DNA from: a virus
Length of the DNA: 37,035 nt
Virus record (IMG/VR): IMGVR_UViG_3300020459_000003
Coordinates: 1-37,035 of that record
Reading direction: 5' to 3' (one strand)
Position numbers and translations under genes: made by a program. The notes under the pieces are model-generated. The model worked only from the letters and a program-made list of their open reading frames with translations. It was not told the origin of the DNA and did not search any database. How positions within the stretch are numbered: the stretch's first letter is position 1; every line of letters starts with the position of its first letter. Shown here one piece after another: positions 27,181 to 35,556 of the stretch.

Positions 27181-28341
27181 ATGGCATTACTAGAAAGGGC
27201 CGCGCTCGTTCAAGTCAAAGCAGAATCTAGTTACGGAGTAGAACCAACTATTGCGGGCAGTGATGCGATGCTTGCTAGAAGTCTTACGGTAACGCCTTTA
27301 GAAAGTGACACAGTAAGTAGGGATTTGATCCGCAGCTGGTTGGGAAATTCAGAACAATTGCTCGCATTGACAAGGGTATCGGTAGAGATGGAGGTTGAAA
27401 TTGCAGGCTCTGGGACAGGCGGAACTGCAAGCCGAATAGATAGTTTGCTCAAAGCTTGCGGTATGGCTAGCACGGTTACTAGTTCAGCGGTTACAGGATC
27501 TTCGCAGGCTGGAAGTTCTGGCAGTATCACTCTTGCTAGTGGCGCAAATGCTACCGACGACTATTACAACGGGATGCAAATAACAATTACTAGCGGTACT
27601 GGTAACACTCATAAAGGTTTGATTGTCGATTACGTCGGAAGTACAAAAGTAGCAACAGTAAAACCAATCACAGCAACATTCGTTCCGGGTGCAAGTTCTG
27701 GTTATTCAATCGCGGCTAATGTTGGTTATGTACCTGTAAGTTCCAATTTTGCTTCTGTAGCGATTCAATACAACCTAGACGGAATCGAACATAAGATTTT
27801 AGGTGCAAGAGGTTCATATTCATTATCATTAGCGGTTGGTGAAGTTCCTTCAATTACTTTCTCCATGACGGGACTATATACGGAACCGACAGATACGACG
27901 GCTGACACAGCGGCATATTCATTACAAGCTACACCAGTTCTCTTTAAACAAGGCAACACAGTAGCTTCAAGTTTTGCGGGATATGACGGCGCAGCGATTC
28001 AAAGTTTTTCAGTTGATATGGCTAACGAGGTAATTGCTAGAGAACTGGTCGGGGCTGATAAATCTGTGATTCTTACGAACCGTCAACCTACAGGAGAGGC
28101 AGTGATAGAAACTCCTACTATCGCGGCTAAAAACTTCTTTTCTCAAGCCACATCAGACACTACAGGCCTTGTGTCCATGCAACATGGAACGACTGCTGGG
28201 AACATCGTTTCGATCCTATGCCCTACCGTTGATATTACTAACCCTAGTTACTCTTCGAGTGATGGAATTAGCATGTTGAATATCCCATTTACGCCGGTTC
28301 CTAATACAGGTAACGACGAAATTAAACTTGTATTTAGCTAA
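27181..28341 (+). CDS. Major tail (tube) protein with an inserted domain
   Basis: The protein has 386 residues. The start (MALLERAALVQVKAESSYGV) and SVEMEVEIAGSGTGGTASRI are typical of lambda-type tube proteins. Around residues 108-180 there is a Ser/Gly-bounded insert, GSITLASGANATDDYYNGMQ to VPGASSGYSI, which looks like a small beta domain added in a loop, as in other phages with decorated tails. The rest returns to a tube-protein pattern (EHKILGARGSYSLSLAVGEV). It has its own promoter and a clear ribosome-binding site, consistent with a need for many copies. Confidence 0.85.
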   Translation: MALLERAALVQVKAESSYGVEPTIAGSDAMLARSLTVTPLESDTVSRDLIRSWLGNSEQLLALTRVSVEMEVEIAGSGTGGTASRIDSLLKACGMASTVTSSAVTGSSQAGSSGSITLASGANATDDYYNGMQITITSGTGNTHKGLIVDYVGSTKVATVKPITATFVPGASSGYSIAANVGYVPVSSNFASVAIQYNLDGIEHKILGARGSYSLSLAVGEVPSITFSMTGLYTEPTDTTADTAAYSLQATPVLFKQGNTVASSFAGYDGAAIQSFSVDMANEVIARELVGADKSVILTNRQPTGEAVIETPTIAAKNFFSQATSDTTGLVSMQHGTTAGNIVSILCPTVDITNPSYSSSDGISMLNIPFTPVPNTGNDEIKLVFS

Positions 28342-28396
28342 TAGTTTGTTTTTTTGTTAAAAGTTCCTTAGTCTACGTAGGAATAAATATTATTTT

Positions 28397-28771
28397 ATGA
28401 GCTTTGTTTTAAAGCAAAAGGCTACTTTTACGTGGCCTGTAACAATCGTACTTCCCATTGATGGCGGGCATAAAGAGAAATCTACTTTTGATTGTGAATT
28501 TAAAAGATTACCTCAATCAAGAATCAACCAAATAATAAAAGTTGCAAGACTGATGGAAGTTGACGCAATAGACGAAGAAGAAAGGCTTGAAGATCAAGGC
28601 GCAGCTAAAGAAATCTTATGTGGATGGTCTGGAGTGGTAGACGATAAAGGAACAGAGATTAAATTTAGTGAGGCAAAGTTAAACGAATTACTTGAAATCC
28701 CCACTGTGGCCTCGCAAATTGTCAAAGCATGGTTTCAAAGTTTAGATATTAGCAAAAGAAAAAACTCCTAG
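28397..28771 (+). CDS. Tail assembly chaperone, gpG-like (frameshift donor)
   Basis: The protein has 124 residues. SFVLKQKATFTWPVTIVLPI opens it, EFKRLPQSRINQIIKVARLM follows, and ILCGWSGVVDDKGTEIKFSE, then LLEIPTVASQIVKAWFQSLD, end it, as in lambda-type chaperones. The last sense codons contain A AAA AAC (28759-28765) in frame, six bases before the stop. Ribosomes slipping by -1 there would read into the next frame and make the longer gpGT-like protein. Both products would be needed for tape-measure and tube assembly. Confidence 0.85.
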   Translation: MSFVLKQKATFTWPVTIVLPIDGGHKEKSTFDCEFKRLPQSRINQIIKVARLMEVDAIDEEERLEDQGAAKEILCGWSGVVDDKGTEIKFSEAKLNELLEIPTVASQIVKAWFQSLDISKRKNS

Positions 28772-29139
28772 GGGCCGTTGATTATCTCTTTAATCATGGG
28801 GGCGGCCATAACGAAGACATCATCAAAGATGCGGAAGTGTTGGGGATTGAATTACCCGACGATATGTTTAAAAACCACGATTACGAAGTTTGGCAAGAGC
28901 ATGAAAATGTAGTTTTAACTTTTCTTCGAGTTCAGACGCAATGGAGAACGGGCCCAAATGGCTATATAGGTTTAGACTATGGAGTAGTGTTTCAAGTTTG
29001 CAAACTCTATAAAATAAAAGACATGAAAACTCTTTTTGAAGATTTGCAGATTATGGAGATGAGGGCTTTGGAATTAATCGCCAAAGAACAAAAAAAAGCT
29101 AATCAAAAAACTGAAATGAGAAACAGGAGGGCAAACTAA
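28765..29139 (+). CDS. Tail assembly chaperone extension, gpT-like (-1 frameshift product)
   Basis: This is the -1 frame reached from A AAA AAC at 28759-28765. It is open from the slip site to 29139 and gives a fusion of about 247 residues with gpG. The extension begins LLGAVDYLFNHGGGH and includes FLRVQTQWRTGPNGYIGLDY, matching the DUF1799-like gpT region. It has no good start codon of its own, which supports the frameshift. Downstream of the slip site, TGATTA/TAATCA (28779-28796), supported by outer C/G pairs, can form a stimulating hairpin. Confidence 0.85.
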   Translation, partial: LLGAVDYLFNHGGGHNEDIIKDAEVLGIELPDDMFKNHDYEVWQEHENVVLTFLRVQTQWRTGPNGYIGLDYGVVFQVCKLYKIKDMKTLFEDLQIMEMRALELIAKEQKKANQKTEMRNRRAN

Positions 29140-31574
29140 TGGCATTAAATATAGAAAGCGCCCTTCGTTTAGTTGCAAAGGTAAAGGGATTAGGAGACGT
29201 TAAGAAACTAGAAAAAGCCTTCGGAGGCGTAGAGAGCGCAGCAAAAGGCGCGGCTAAGGGTTTTAAGTCAGTTGTAAGTTCTAAAGCCTTTCAAGGCATG
29301 GCGGTTGCTGCTACTGCTACTGCTACGGCAATTGCTTTATCTGCTAAGGCTGCTATTGATTTCGAGGACAAGATGGCAGGCGTATTGAAAGTAATGGATG
29401 ATATGGACACAAAAGGAGTAAAAGATTTAAGAAAAGAAATTTTAGATTTAGGGCAAGAACTACCAATTGCAATTAATGGGATTGCGGATATGTACGCCGC
29501 AGCAGGTCAGTCTGGGATAGCAAGAAAAGAGATGAAAGCCTTTGTTCTAGATGCGGGTCGAATTGCTACAGCGTTTGACATATCAGCAGCGGAAGCTGGA
29601 ACGTCTATGGCACAAATGCGGGCGGCGTTAAACAAAACACAACCTGAAGTTAGATTGCTATTTGATGCAATGAACCATTTAGGAAATAATACGGCGGCAT
29701 CATCTGCGGAAATCAATGAATTTATGAAAAGGGCTGCGGCTGCGGGACAAGTTGCAGGATTAGCCGCCGAACAAACCGCTGCGTTAGGTGCTGCAATGAT
29801 TGGTTCAGGTACAGAAAGCAGGGTCGCGGCAACTGCATTAAGAAGTTTAGTAAATGCTTTATCACAGGGGGCAAGTGCTACAGATGTACAAGTAGCAGCG
29901 TTAAGGCGTTTAGGTTTTGCACAAATCGACGCAAAGTTTGCAGAAAGAGAATTGACGGATGAAGTAAGACGACAATCAGAAGAAAGAATGGAAATTGCCA
30001 GAGGTGAAACTGACGAAGTATTAAAACAAATTAGGCGAAGATATGACGATCAATTAACAACGATTAGACGTGATTTAGAGGACGAATCAGACGCGGTAAG
30101 AGATGGCTTAAGAGATCAAGCAGATATAAGAATAAGAGAATTAACAGAGAGAATGTCGGGGGCTGACAATATAACTAGAAAACAAATTGAAGCGGAAATA
30201 AAACAAATAAGAAAGAAATTAAATACAGAATTAAAGATGTTAAGAAGAAGAGACGAAGATAGGATGACAGAAATTAATAGGAACTTAGCTGATCAAGAAG
30301 CAATTGAATTAAAAGCGCAAGAAGATAAATTTACAAAGATTGAAGAATTAGAAAAAGCATCACTAGAAAAACGATTTGCAGAAATTAAAACGCAAACGGA
30401 ACAGGCAGCATTTGAAGCAGGTCAAGCAATTTCTGAAAACTTACAAACTGACGCATTAGGAACTATTGAAGATATTTTCACAAGAATTGCAGATCTACCA
30501 AAGGCGGAAGTTGTCTCAACGATAAGTGACTTAATGGGAGAACAGGCCGCGCGAGGTATGACACAACTAATAGGAAATATGGAGAAATTTAGGGAAACAA
30601 TGCAATTAATTAATCAAGATACTAATTTTGCGGGTTCAACTTTAAAAGAATTTAATAAACAAAATGAGACAACAGCCGCGCAATTGCAAAGAACAAAAAA
30701 CGCGGGTGATGCGTTAGCAATTACTTTTGGTGAGCCATTCTCAAAAGCATTAAAAGAATTAGCAAAAGGGTTAACCCCAATCATTCAATTTGCAGCAGAT
30801 TTATTAAATAAATTTCCTGGGTTAACCGCAGCCGTAGCAGCATTTAGTGCAACCTTTGTAGGATTAACGGCGGGTATTCCTATCTTTGCAGCATTAAAAG
30901 TCGGCGTGGCAGTTTTAGGGATTGCATTAGGACCACTATTATTGCAATTTGGTTTAGTCGCTGCGGCTATTACGGGTATTGTTTTAGTTGGTAAGCATTT
31001 GATGGATAATTGGAAATTAATGGGAGATGGTTGGAATTTTATCGTTGATCAAATAAAAAATGTTACTACGGATATGGTCAAATGGATTGGTAAAGCATTT
31101 GATAACTTATTTGGCGGTTTAATAGGCAGAATTAAAGATTTTGTTGATTGGGGATTAAGGCAAATAGAGCGTATTAATAATTTCTTATTTAAATCAAGAA
31201 AGGCACAAGCAAGCAGTTCTAATAAAACTACTGCAACTGTTCCCGCATACGGCGAAGGCGGTTACGTTACAAGTCCTAGAATGGCTCTAATCGGAGAGGG
31301 GGGAAATAGTGAGTATGTTTTACCGTCAAATAAAATCAGTAAATTTATTAGCAATTATCAATCAGGATTAAGAGGACAGGCCGCAATCCCTTCAACTGGA
31401 GGCGGTGGATATAGCAGCGCGAATGTAAATATAAGTACAGGCCCAGTTATGGAGATGGGAGGGAACCAATATGTGACCGTTGATGATTTAGAAAACGCAT
31501 TACAAACTTTTTCATCGTCAATCTTCGCTAACTCTCGCAGTTATGGCGGGCGCAGATTCCAGGGGCTTAGTTAA
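29139..31574 (+). CDS. Tape measure protein
   Basis: The protein has 811 residues. The start has LRLVAKVKGLGDVKKLEKAF, followed by FEDKMAGVLKVMDDMDTKGV, a typical tape-measure TP901-like segment to about residue 240. Residues ~265-440 form a long charged coiled coil (EVLKQIRRRYDDQLTTIRRD). Residues ~556-630 hold hydrophobic segments (AVAAFSATFVGLTAGIPIFA) that may enter the host membrane at injection. GYVTSPRMALIGEGGNSEYV near 710-730 is common at the end of such proteins. Its length sets tail length; at about 0.15 nm per residue this suggests about 120 nm. Confidence 0.9.
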   Translation: MALNIESALRLVAKVKGLGDVKKLEKAFGGVESAAKGAAKGFKSVVSSKAFQGMAVAATATATAIALSAKAAIDFEDKMAGVLKVMDDMDTKGVKDLRKEILDLGQELPIAINGIADMYAAAGQSGIARKEMKAFVLDAGRIATAFDISAAEAGTSMAQMRAALNKTQPEVRLLFDAMNHLGNNTAASSAEINEFMKRAAAAGQVAGLAAEQTAALGAAMIGSGTESRVAATALRSLVNALSQGASATDVQVAALRRLGFAQIDAKFAERELTDEVRRQSEERMEIARGETDEVLKQIRRRYDDQLTTIRRDLEDESDAVRDGLRDQADIRIRELTERMSGADNITRKQIEAEIKQIRKKLNTELKMLRRRDEDRMTEINRNLADQEAIELKAQEDKFTKIEELEKASLEKRFAEIKTQTEQAAFEAGQAISENLQTDALGTIEDIFTRIADLPKAEVVSTISDLMGEQAARGMTQLIGNMEKFRETMQLINQDTNFAGSTLKEFNKQNETTAAQLQRTKNAGDALAITFGEPFSKALKELAKGLTPIIQFAADLLNKFPGLTAAVAAFSATFVGLTAGIPIFAALKVGVAVLGIALGPLLLQFGLVAAAITGIVLVGKHLMDNWKLMGDGWNFIVDQIKNVTTDMVKWIGKAFDNLFGGLIGRIKDFVDWGLRQIERINNFLFKSRKAQASSSNKTTATVPAYGEGGYVTSPRMALIGEGGNSEYVLPSNKISKFISNYQSGLRGQAAIPSTGGGGYSSANVNISTGPVMEMGGNQYVTVDDLENALQTFSSSIFANSRSYGGRRFQGLS

Positions 31575-32035
31575 TGGCTAGAGCGCAATCACAGTATTTA
31601 AGATTTTACACAGGGGGAACAAATCATTATTTGCTTCAAAGTTATTATGTTAATAGCACGATTTCCCTTGATTCTCTTAGTTGGACTTACTTCCCTTTTA
31701 ATGCTGATGGGTTGATGCAAAGTAGCGCGGCGGGTGGTAATGGTGTTTCGTTAACTGTTCCAGCGACTGAAAAGGCGGTTGATATATTTACACTTGCATT
31801 ATCTAGGGAATATTTAGTTCAACTAAAGATCTATGAATTTGATAGTCGTCTTTCTAATGTTGCCCCAGAAACTAGTCAAACTTTAATTGTTGATTTTATT
31901 GGAGTTATTAAAAGTATGAGCGGTGATTTTAATACGTTATCTGTAGAACTTGGTTCTAATTTATCGCCAGTCGGGGCGCAAGTGCCTCCGCGTAAATTTA
32001 CCTCTTATTTGATTGGTAGCCCTATAAGAATATGA
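31574..32035 (+). CDS. Minor tail protein (tail tip)
   Basis: The protein has 153 residues. It is beta-rich, with LRFYTGGTNHYLLQSYYVNS, WTYFPFNADGLMQSSAAGG and TLIVDFIGVIKSMSGDFNTL. ATG starts on the last base of the tape measure gene and the stop overlaps the next gene by 4 bp. The place after the tape measure corresponds to the lambda M/L genes; the protein is likely a distal tail or tip component. The family is not certain. Confidence 0.7.
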   Translation: MARAQSQYLRFYTGGTNHYLLQSYYVNSTISLDSLSWTYFPFNADGLMQSSAAGGNGVSLTVPATEKAVDIFTLALSREYLVQLKIYEFDSRLSNVAPETSQTLIVDFIGVIKSMSGDFNTLSVELGSNLSPVGAQVPPRKFTSYLIGSPIRI

Positions 32036-34671
32036 CCAAATATAGACCCGCTAGGATTTCCGATCCACTCGAACTTTTACCACATCAAAGCGGGATTATT
32101 GATAACCCAGTTTCTGAAGGTGCGGCGGCTGGAAACACACAATTAGATAAACAACAAAGGGCGGCGGTTATTGGTGAGCCTGTTCCTATTGTTTTCTGTC
32201 GTCGTACTGGTTCAGGAGCTAGCGCAATCGGTGGAGTATTAGCGGAACCCTTATGTACTGAAGGCCGTTTTGTTAATGATTCAACTACAAATGTTTTAAC
32301 TCTTGATTTTATGCTCGTCTTAAGTGAAGGCGATATGAATCAACTGCTTTTAAAAGATTGTTTTCAACGTAGTTGCAGAGTCGGGACATGGGAGCAAACA
32401 TATGATCGCCGGGCTGGTTCTTTCGTTCCTCTGTATTCAATTACTACAGTGGCAAATAAAACGCCGTGGAATTTACCCACGTATGTAGGGACTAGTGGCA
32501 GGTATGAAGATATGACGACGATACATTTTAGTAATACTTATGCGGATGGAAGTAACAACGCTTTAAAACAGGTCTTTTGCTTCGTGAGGGAGGGTATTAA
32601 TGTTGCTCGTATACTCGAAAGTAATTCTGTTGGTCCATCAAATAATTTTATTGATTTAGCGATCTATTTATTAAAAACCCGAATACCTGATGCGTTAATT
32701 GATACGACCTCTATGACGGCGGCGGCTACATTTTTAAATGCTAATAGTTTATTTTTTAACGGTGTTTTTAATCGTAGCTCTAACCTTGAAGATTATCTAA
32801 CAAGTACAGGAAATCATTTTTTACTACGTCTAAGTGAGAAGAACGGGAAGAAAACATTTAAACCAAGAGTCCCAACAAATACAGACGGAACCATAAAAGT
32901 AACGGCAATAACGCCCTCTTATAATTTCACTGAAGAACATATAATCCAAGGTTCTTTTCAAGTTTCATACATCCCGATAGAAGACCGTAAAAACTGCAAC
33001 GTACAAATTATTTATAGAGAACAGCCCGATGATGATATAGGCATAGTAAGAACAGCAGAAATCAAGTTTGACGGTGAAGCAAGTACAGGACCATATGAAT
33101 CACACGATTTAAGTACTTATTGTGCGACCGAAAACCACGCTGTAAAAGTTGGTTCTTATATTGCTATTAGAAAAAAAACAATCACTCATACATGCAGAAT
33201 TAGCGTCCGGCCTTCTACTTTTAACGCAACGCTAGCGCTAGGAGATATTGTTAGGGTCAAGCTTCGCAGAGAGACAGAGGCGGGTCTAAGTAGCCATGAT
33301 TATTTCTACGAAATTGAACGGATTGAAAAAAGTACAAGTGGATTAATCACATTAGATTTGACTCATTTCCCTATTGATAATCAAAAAAGAAGCATTGTTG
33401 CTTTACTTGTTAATTCTGCAACGGGTAGCGGGGCACTTGTCGGAACCTCTCGAACTGATTTCTCTTGCGACGTTTCAGGAAGAAGAACAGACACAAGCAC
33501 AACTCTTTCGGATGTAGGTATTGATTATGGAAGCTTACCCGTTAGTTTTGATGTTCCAAGTTTGGCAGAGGTTACAACGACATTAAACAAAACAAGCCTT
33601 GCGACTGCTGGCGGTGCTTCTACTGCTGACGGCTTGTCTTTTAACGTCGATTCATATGACATTGGTTCGTTCGGTTCAACGTACAACCTCAGTGCGTCGG
33701 GCGGGGTTGCTGGTGAGTTTGGCGCAGACTTAGGAGATGAAGCAAACGCAACAGATCCATTAGACAACCAAATTTCAACCTCGTTAACTGATAACAGGTC
33801 AACAAGTAGAAATTTAAGAGTTGGTGATCAAATAACGGCTACAGGTCCAACTTGTGCGGGTGGACGTATTCTTGCTTATAGTGGCTCTAGACCTTTAAAC
33901 GATGACGGCACACCGAACACTGATAGTGACGCGATTGTTTGGGATACAACCCCATTCCAGACAATAACCGCGGGTCAAATGTCAACACCGGGCGTGGGGA
34001 TAATGATATTATCGGCAAACGAAATTGATAAAATGATCAAGTGGGTCACAGAGTGTCCAGACGAAAGCAGCGACACAGGGTTTGGAACTCCTACAGAGAT
34101 CGGAAAAACAGATAAGCCAATAGAAATTAATGTTAATGATTATCGTTACGCAAGATTTACAGGAACGAAAACAAGAGCAATCGCGGCTAGTGATGCAGTT
34201 ACTGGATCAATCAATACAGTTGCTTTAAACTCTTCTTGGACTCAATACAACACCTATGATGGTTCAGGTAATAGAACTAGTTCAGATGGTTATCTCACAA
34301 TTGCCGGTTTAAATTCTTGTAATATCCTGGCATCATTTTTGGGTAACACAACAGACACAGGACATGTTAAAGGCTCTAGTAGTGGGACGGCGTGGCAGTC
34401 TTCTGTTAACGGGGTGCAATATACTGAGCAATTGAATGTTATGACTAGCGTCGGCGGTTTGGGAAATAACGCTGCAGGGGGCGGATGTGGTGGAACTGGT
34501 TTCCTTGGTTGGTATGAGTATCTACAAGGGAAAGGCTCTTACATTAGGATTACAGGAAAATGGGAATTTACAAATGATACAAGTGCAGGCGCCCAGGAGA
34601 CATGGGAGGGTATTAATAGCATCATAGAAAACCCTACAGACACAGCTTATAGCGATTATTCTTATGGCTGA
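32032..34671 (+). CDS. Tail tip hub protein, gpJ-like
   Basis: The protein has 879 residues. RAAVIGEPVPIVFCRRTGSG near 43-62 and GGVLAEPLCTEGRF resemble the start of gpJ-like hubs. A middle part (LEDYLTSTGNHFLLRLSEKN) fits the baseplate-hub fold, and ISVRPSTFNATLALGDIVRV is typical of its late part. The C-terminal ~250 residues are a Gly/Ser/Thr-rich beta region, with GGLGNNAAGGGCGGTGF, like a trailing fibre domain. It would carry the fibres and trigger DNA release. It overlaps genes on both sides. Confidence 0.8.
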   Translation: MTKYRPARISDPLELLPHQSGIIDNPVSEGAAAGNTQLDKQQRAAVIGEPVPIVFCRRTGSGASAIGGVLAEPLCTEGRFVNDSTTNVLTLDFMLVLSEGDMNQLLLKDCFQRSCRVGTWEQTYDRRAGSFVPLYSITTVANKTPWNLPTYVGTSGRYEDMTTIHFSNTYADGSNNALKQVFCFVREGINVARILESNSVGPSNNFIDLAIYLLKTRIPDALIDTTSMTAAATFLNANSLFFNGVFNRSSNLEDYLTSTGNHFLLRLSEKNGKKTFKPRVPTNTDGTIKVTAITPSYNFTEEHIIQGSFQVSYIPIEDRKNCNVQIIYREQPDDDIGIVRTAEIKFDGEASTGPYESHDLSTYCATENHAVKVGSYIAIRKKTITHTCRISVRPSTFNATLALGDIVRVKLRRETEAGLSSHDYFYEIERIEKSTSGLITLDLTHFPIDNQKRSIVALLVNSATGSGALVGTSRTDFSCDVSGRRTDTSTTLSDVGIDYGSLPVSFDVPSLAEVTTTLNKTSLATAGGASTADGLSFNVDSYDIGSFGSTYNLSASGGVAGEFGADLGDEANATDPLDNQISTSLTDNRSTSRNLRVGDQITATGPTCAGGRILAYSGSRPLNDDGTPNTDSDAIVWDTTPFQTITAGQMSTPGVGIMILSANEIDKMIKWVTECPDESSDTGFGTPTEIGKTDKPIEINVNDYRYARFTGTKTRAIAASDAVTGSINTVALNSSWTQYNTYDGSGNRTSSDGYLTIAGLNSCNILASFLGNTTDTGHVKGSSSGTAWQSSVNGVQYTEQLNVMTSVGGLGNNAAGGGCGGTGFLGWYEYLQGKGSYIRITGKWEFTNDTSAGAQETWEGINSIIENPTDTAYSDYSYG

Positions 34672-35032
34672 TTTTCCCTCTGTTGTCCCATCTGCAAGAA
34701 CTTATATCCCCGGTTCTTTTGCAAGTTCTACGCTTCCCGATATGAACGGAAACGAGACAAATATTCGCCATAGTTCGGCAAGTTATGGGCATCAATTAAA
34801 ACTCAGGTTTAAAAGTCTACCTAGAGCTGACTATGAAAGTATTTTGAATCATTACGTAATGCATGGGACATTTGAAAGCTTTGATTTAAATACGTCTGTT
34901 TTAGTTGCAACCAACTTAAGTTTTCCGAGTGGTTATAAGTGGAGGTATTCAGATAGACCTAACGTTAGTGAAAATAGAAGTCAAATTGATGTCACTGTAA
35001 GCCTTGAGCTTTTACCGCCTTACACTATTTGA
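34664..35032 (+). CDS. Minor tail protein, first of two paralogues
   Basis: The protein has 122 residues. SASYGHQLKLRFKSLPRADY, then ESILNHYVMHGTFESFDL, matches in order VNNHILNLSFTNRTQTEVSL, then IREHYYNAAGQHLSF, in the next protein: a His-containing strand, a Leu/Phe-rich strand, then a helix and HY motif. The pair probably arose by tandem duplication. It overlaps the hub gene by 8 bp. It is presumably a tail-tip component. Confidence 0.7.
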   Translation: MADFPSVVPSARTYIPGSFASSTLPDMNGNETNIRHSSASYGHQLKLRFKSLPRADYESILNHYVMHGTFESFDLNTSVLVATNLSFPSGYKWRYSDRPNVSENRSQIDVTVSLELLPPYTI

Positions 35033-35034
35033 TT

Positions 35035-35556
35035 ATGGATAGTTTTCCTTACTTAAGACCTAATTCTATTTCCTACGATTTAGGCGCGTTAAATGTATCT
35101 AAGAGTTCTACTTTATCAAGTGGCCCGATATGTTTTAGGCATTCATTAGCTGTAAATAATCACATATTAAATTTAAGTTTTACAAATAGAACACAAACTG
35201 AAGTTAGCTTGATTCGTGAGCATTATTACAACGCAGCGGGTCAACATTTATCTTTTACTGTTCCTGCGATTGTTTGGGGTAGTTCTAGCGTTGTCTCGTC
35301 TGGGTCAACCTATCGATATTTAGAACCGCCAGCAGAAAACCAGCGGGGCGTGATGCATGATATAGACATTAAGTTATTAATATTAACTGGACCTGAGTTG
35401 TTATTTACTTTAAATGGAGGCGGTGCGGCTTTGGCAAGTGAAGCGGCGTTTACTAGTTACGCCTTCAATGGACAAGATCCGTTTATCCTTAATCTTCAAG
35501 GCGCAACCAATTCAAGTACTACAATGATATTAAAAGGTGGCGGTAGTCGATTATGA
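35035..35556 (+). CDS. Minor tail protein, second of two paralogues, with a C-terminal extension
   Basis: The protein has 173 residues from ATG 35035; a TTG two codons upstream is possible. The first ~115 residues parallel the previous protein, with VNNHILNLSFTNRTQTEVSL and IREHYYNAAGQHLSF. The C-terminal ~55 residues are new, Gly/Ala/Ser-rich (TLNGGGAALASEAAFTSYAF), and may attach the fibre. The stop overlaps the fibre ATG by 4 bp. Confidence 0.7.
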   Translation: MDSFPYLRPNSISYDLGALNVSKSSTLSSGPICFRHSLAVNNHILNLSFTNRTQTEVSLIREHYYNAAGQHLSFTVPAIVWGSSSVVSSGSTYRYLEPPAENQRGVMHDIDIKLLILTGPELLFTLNGGGAALASEAAFTSYAFNGQDPFILNLQGATNSSTTMILKGGGSRL

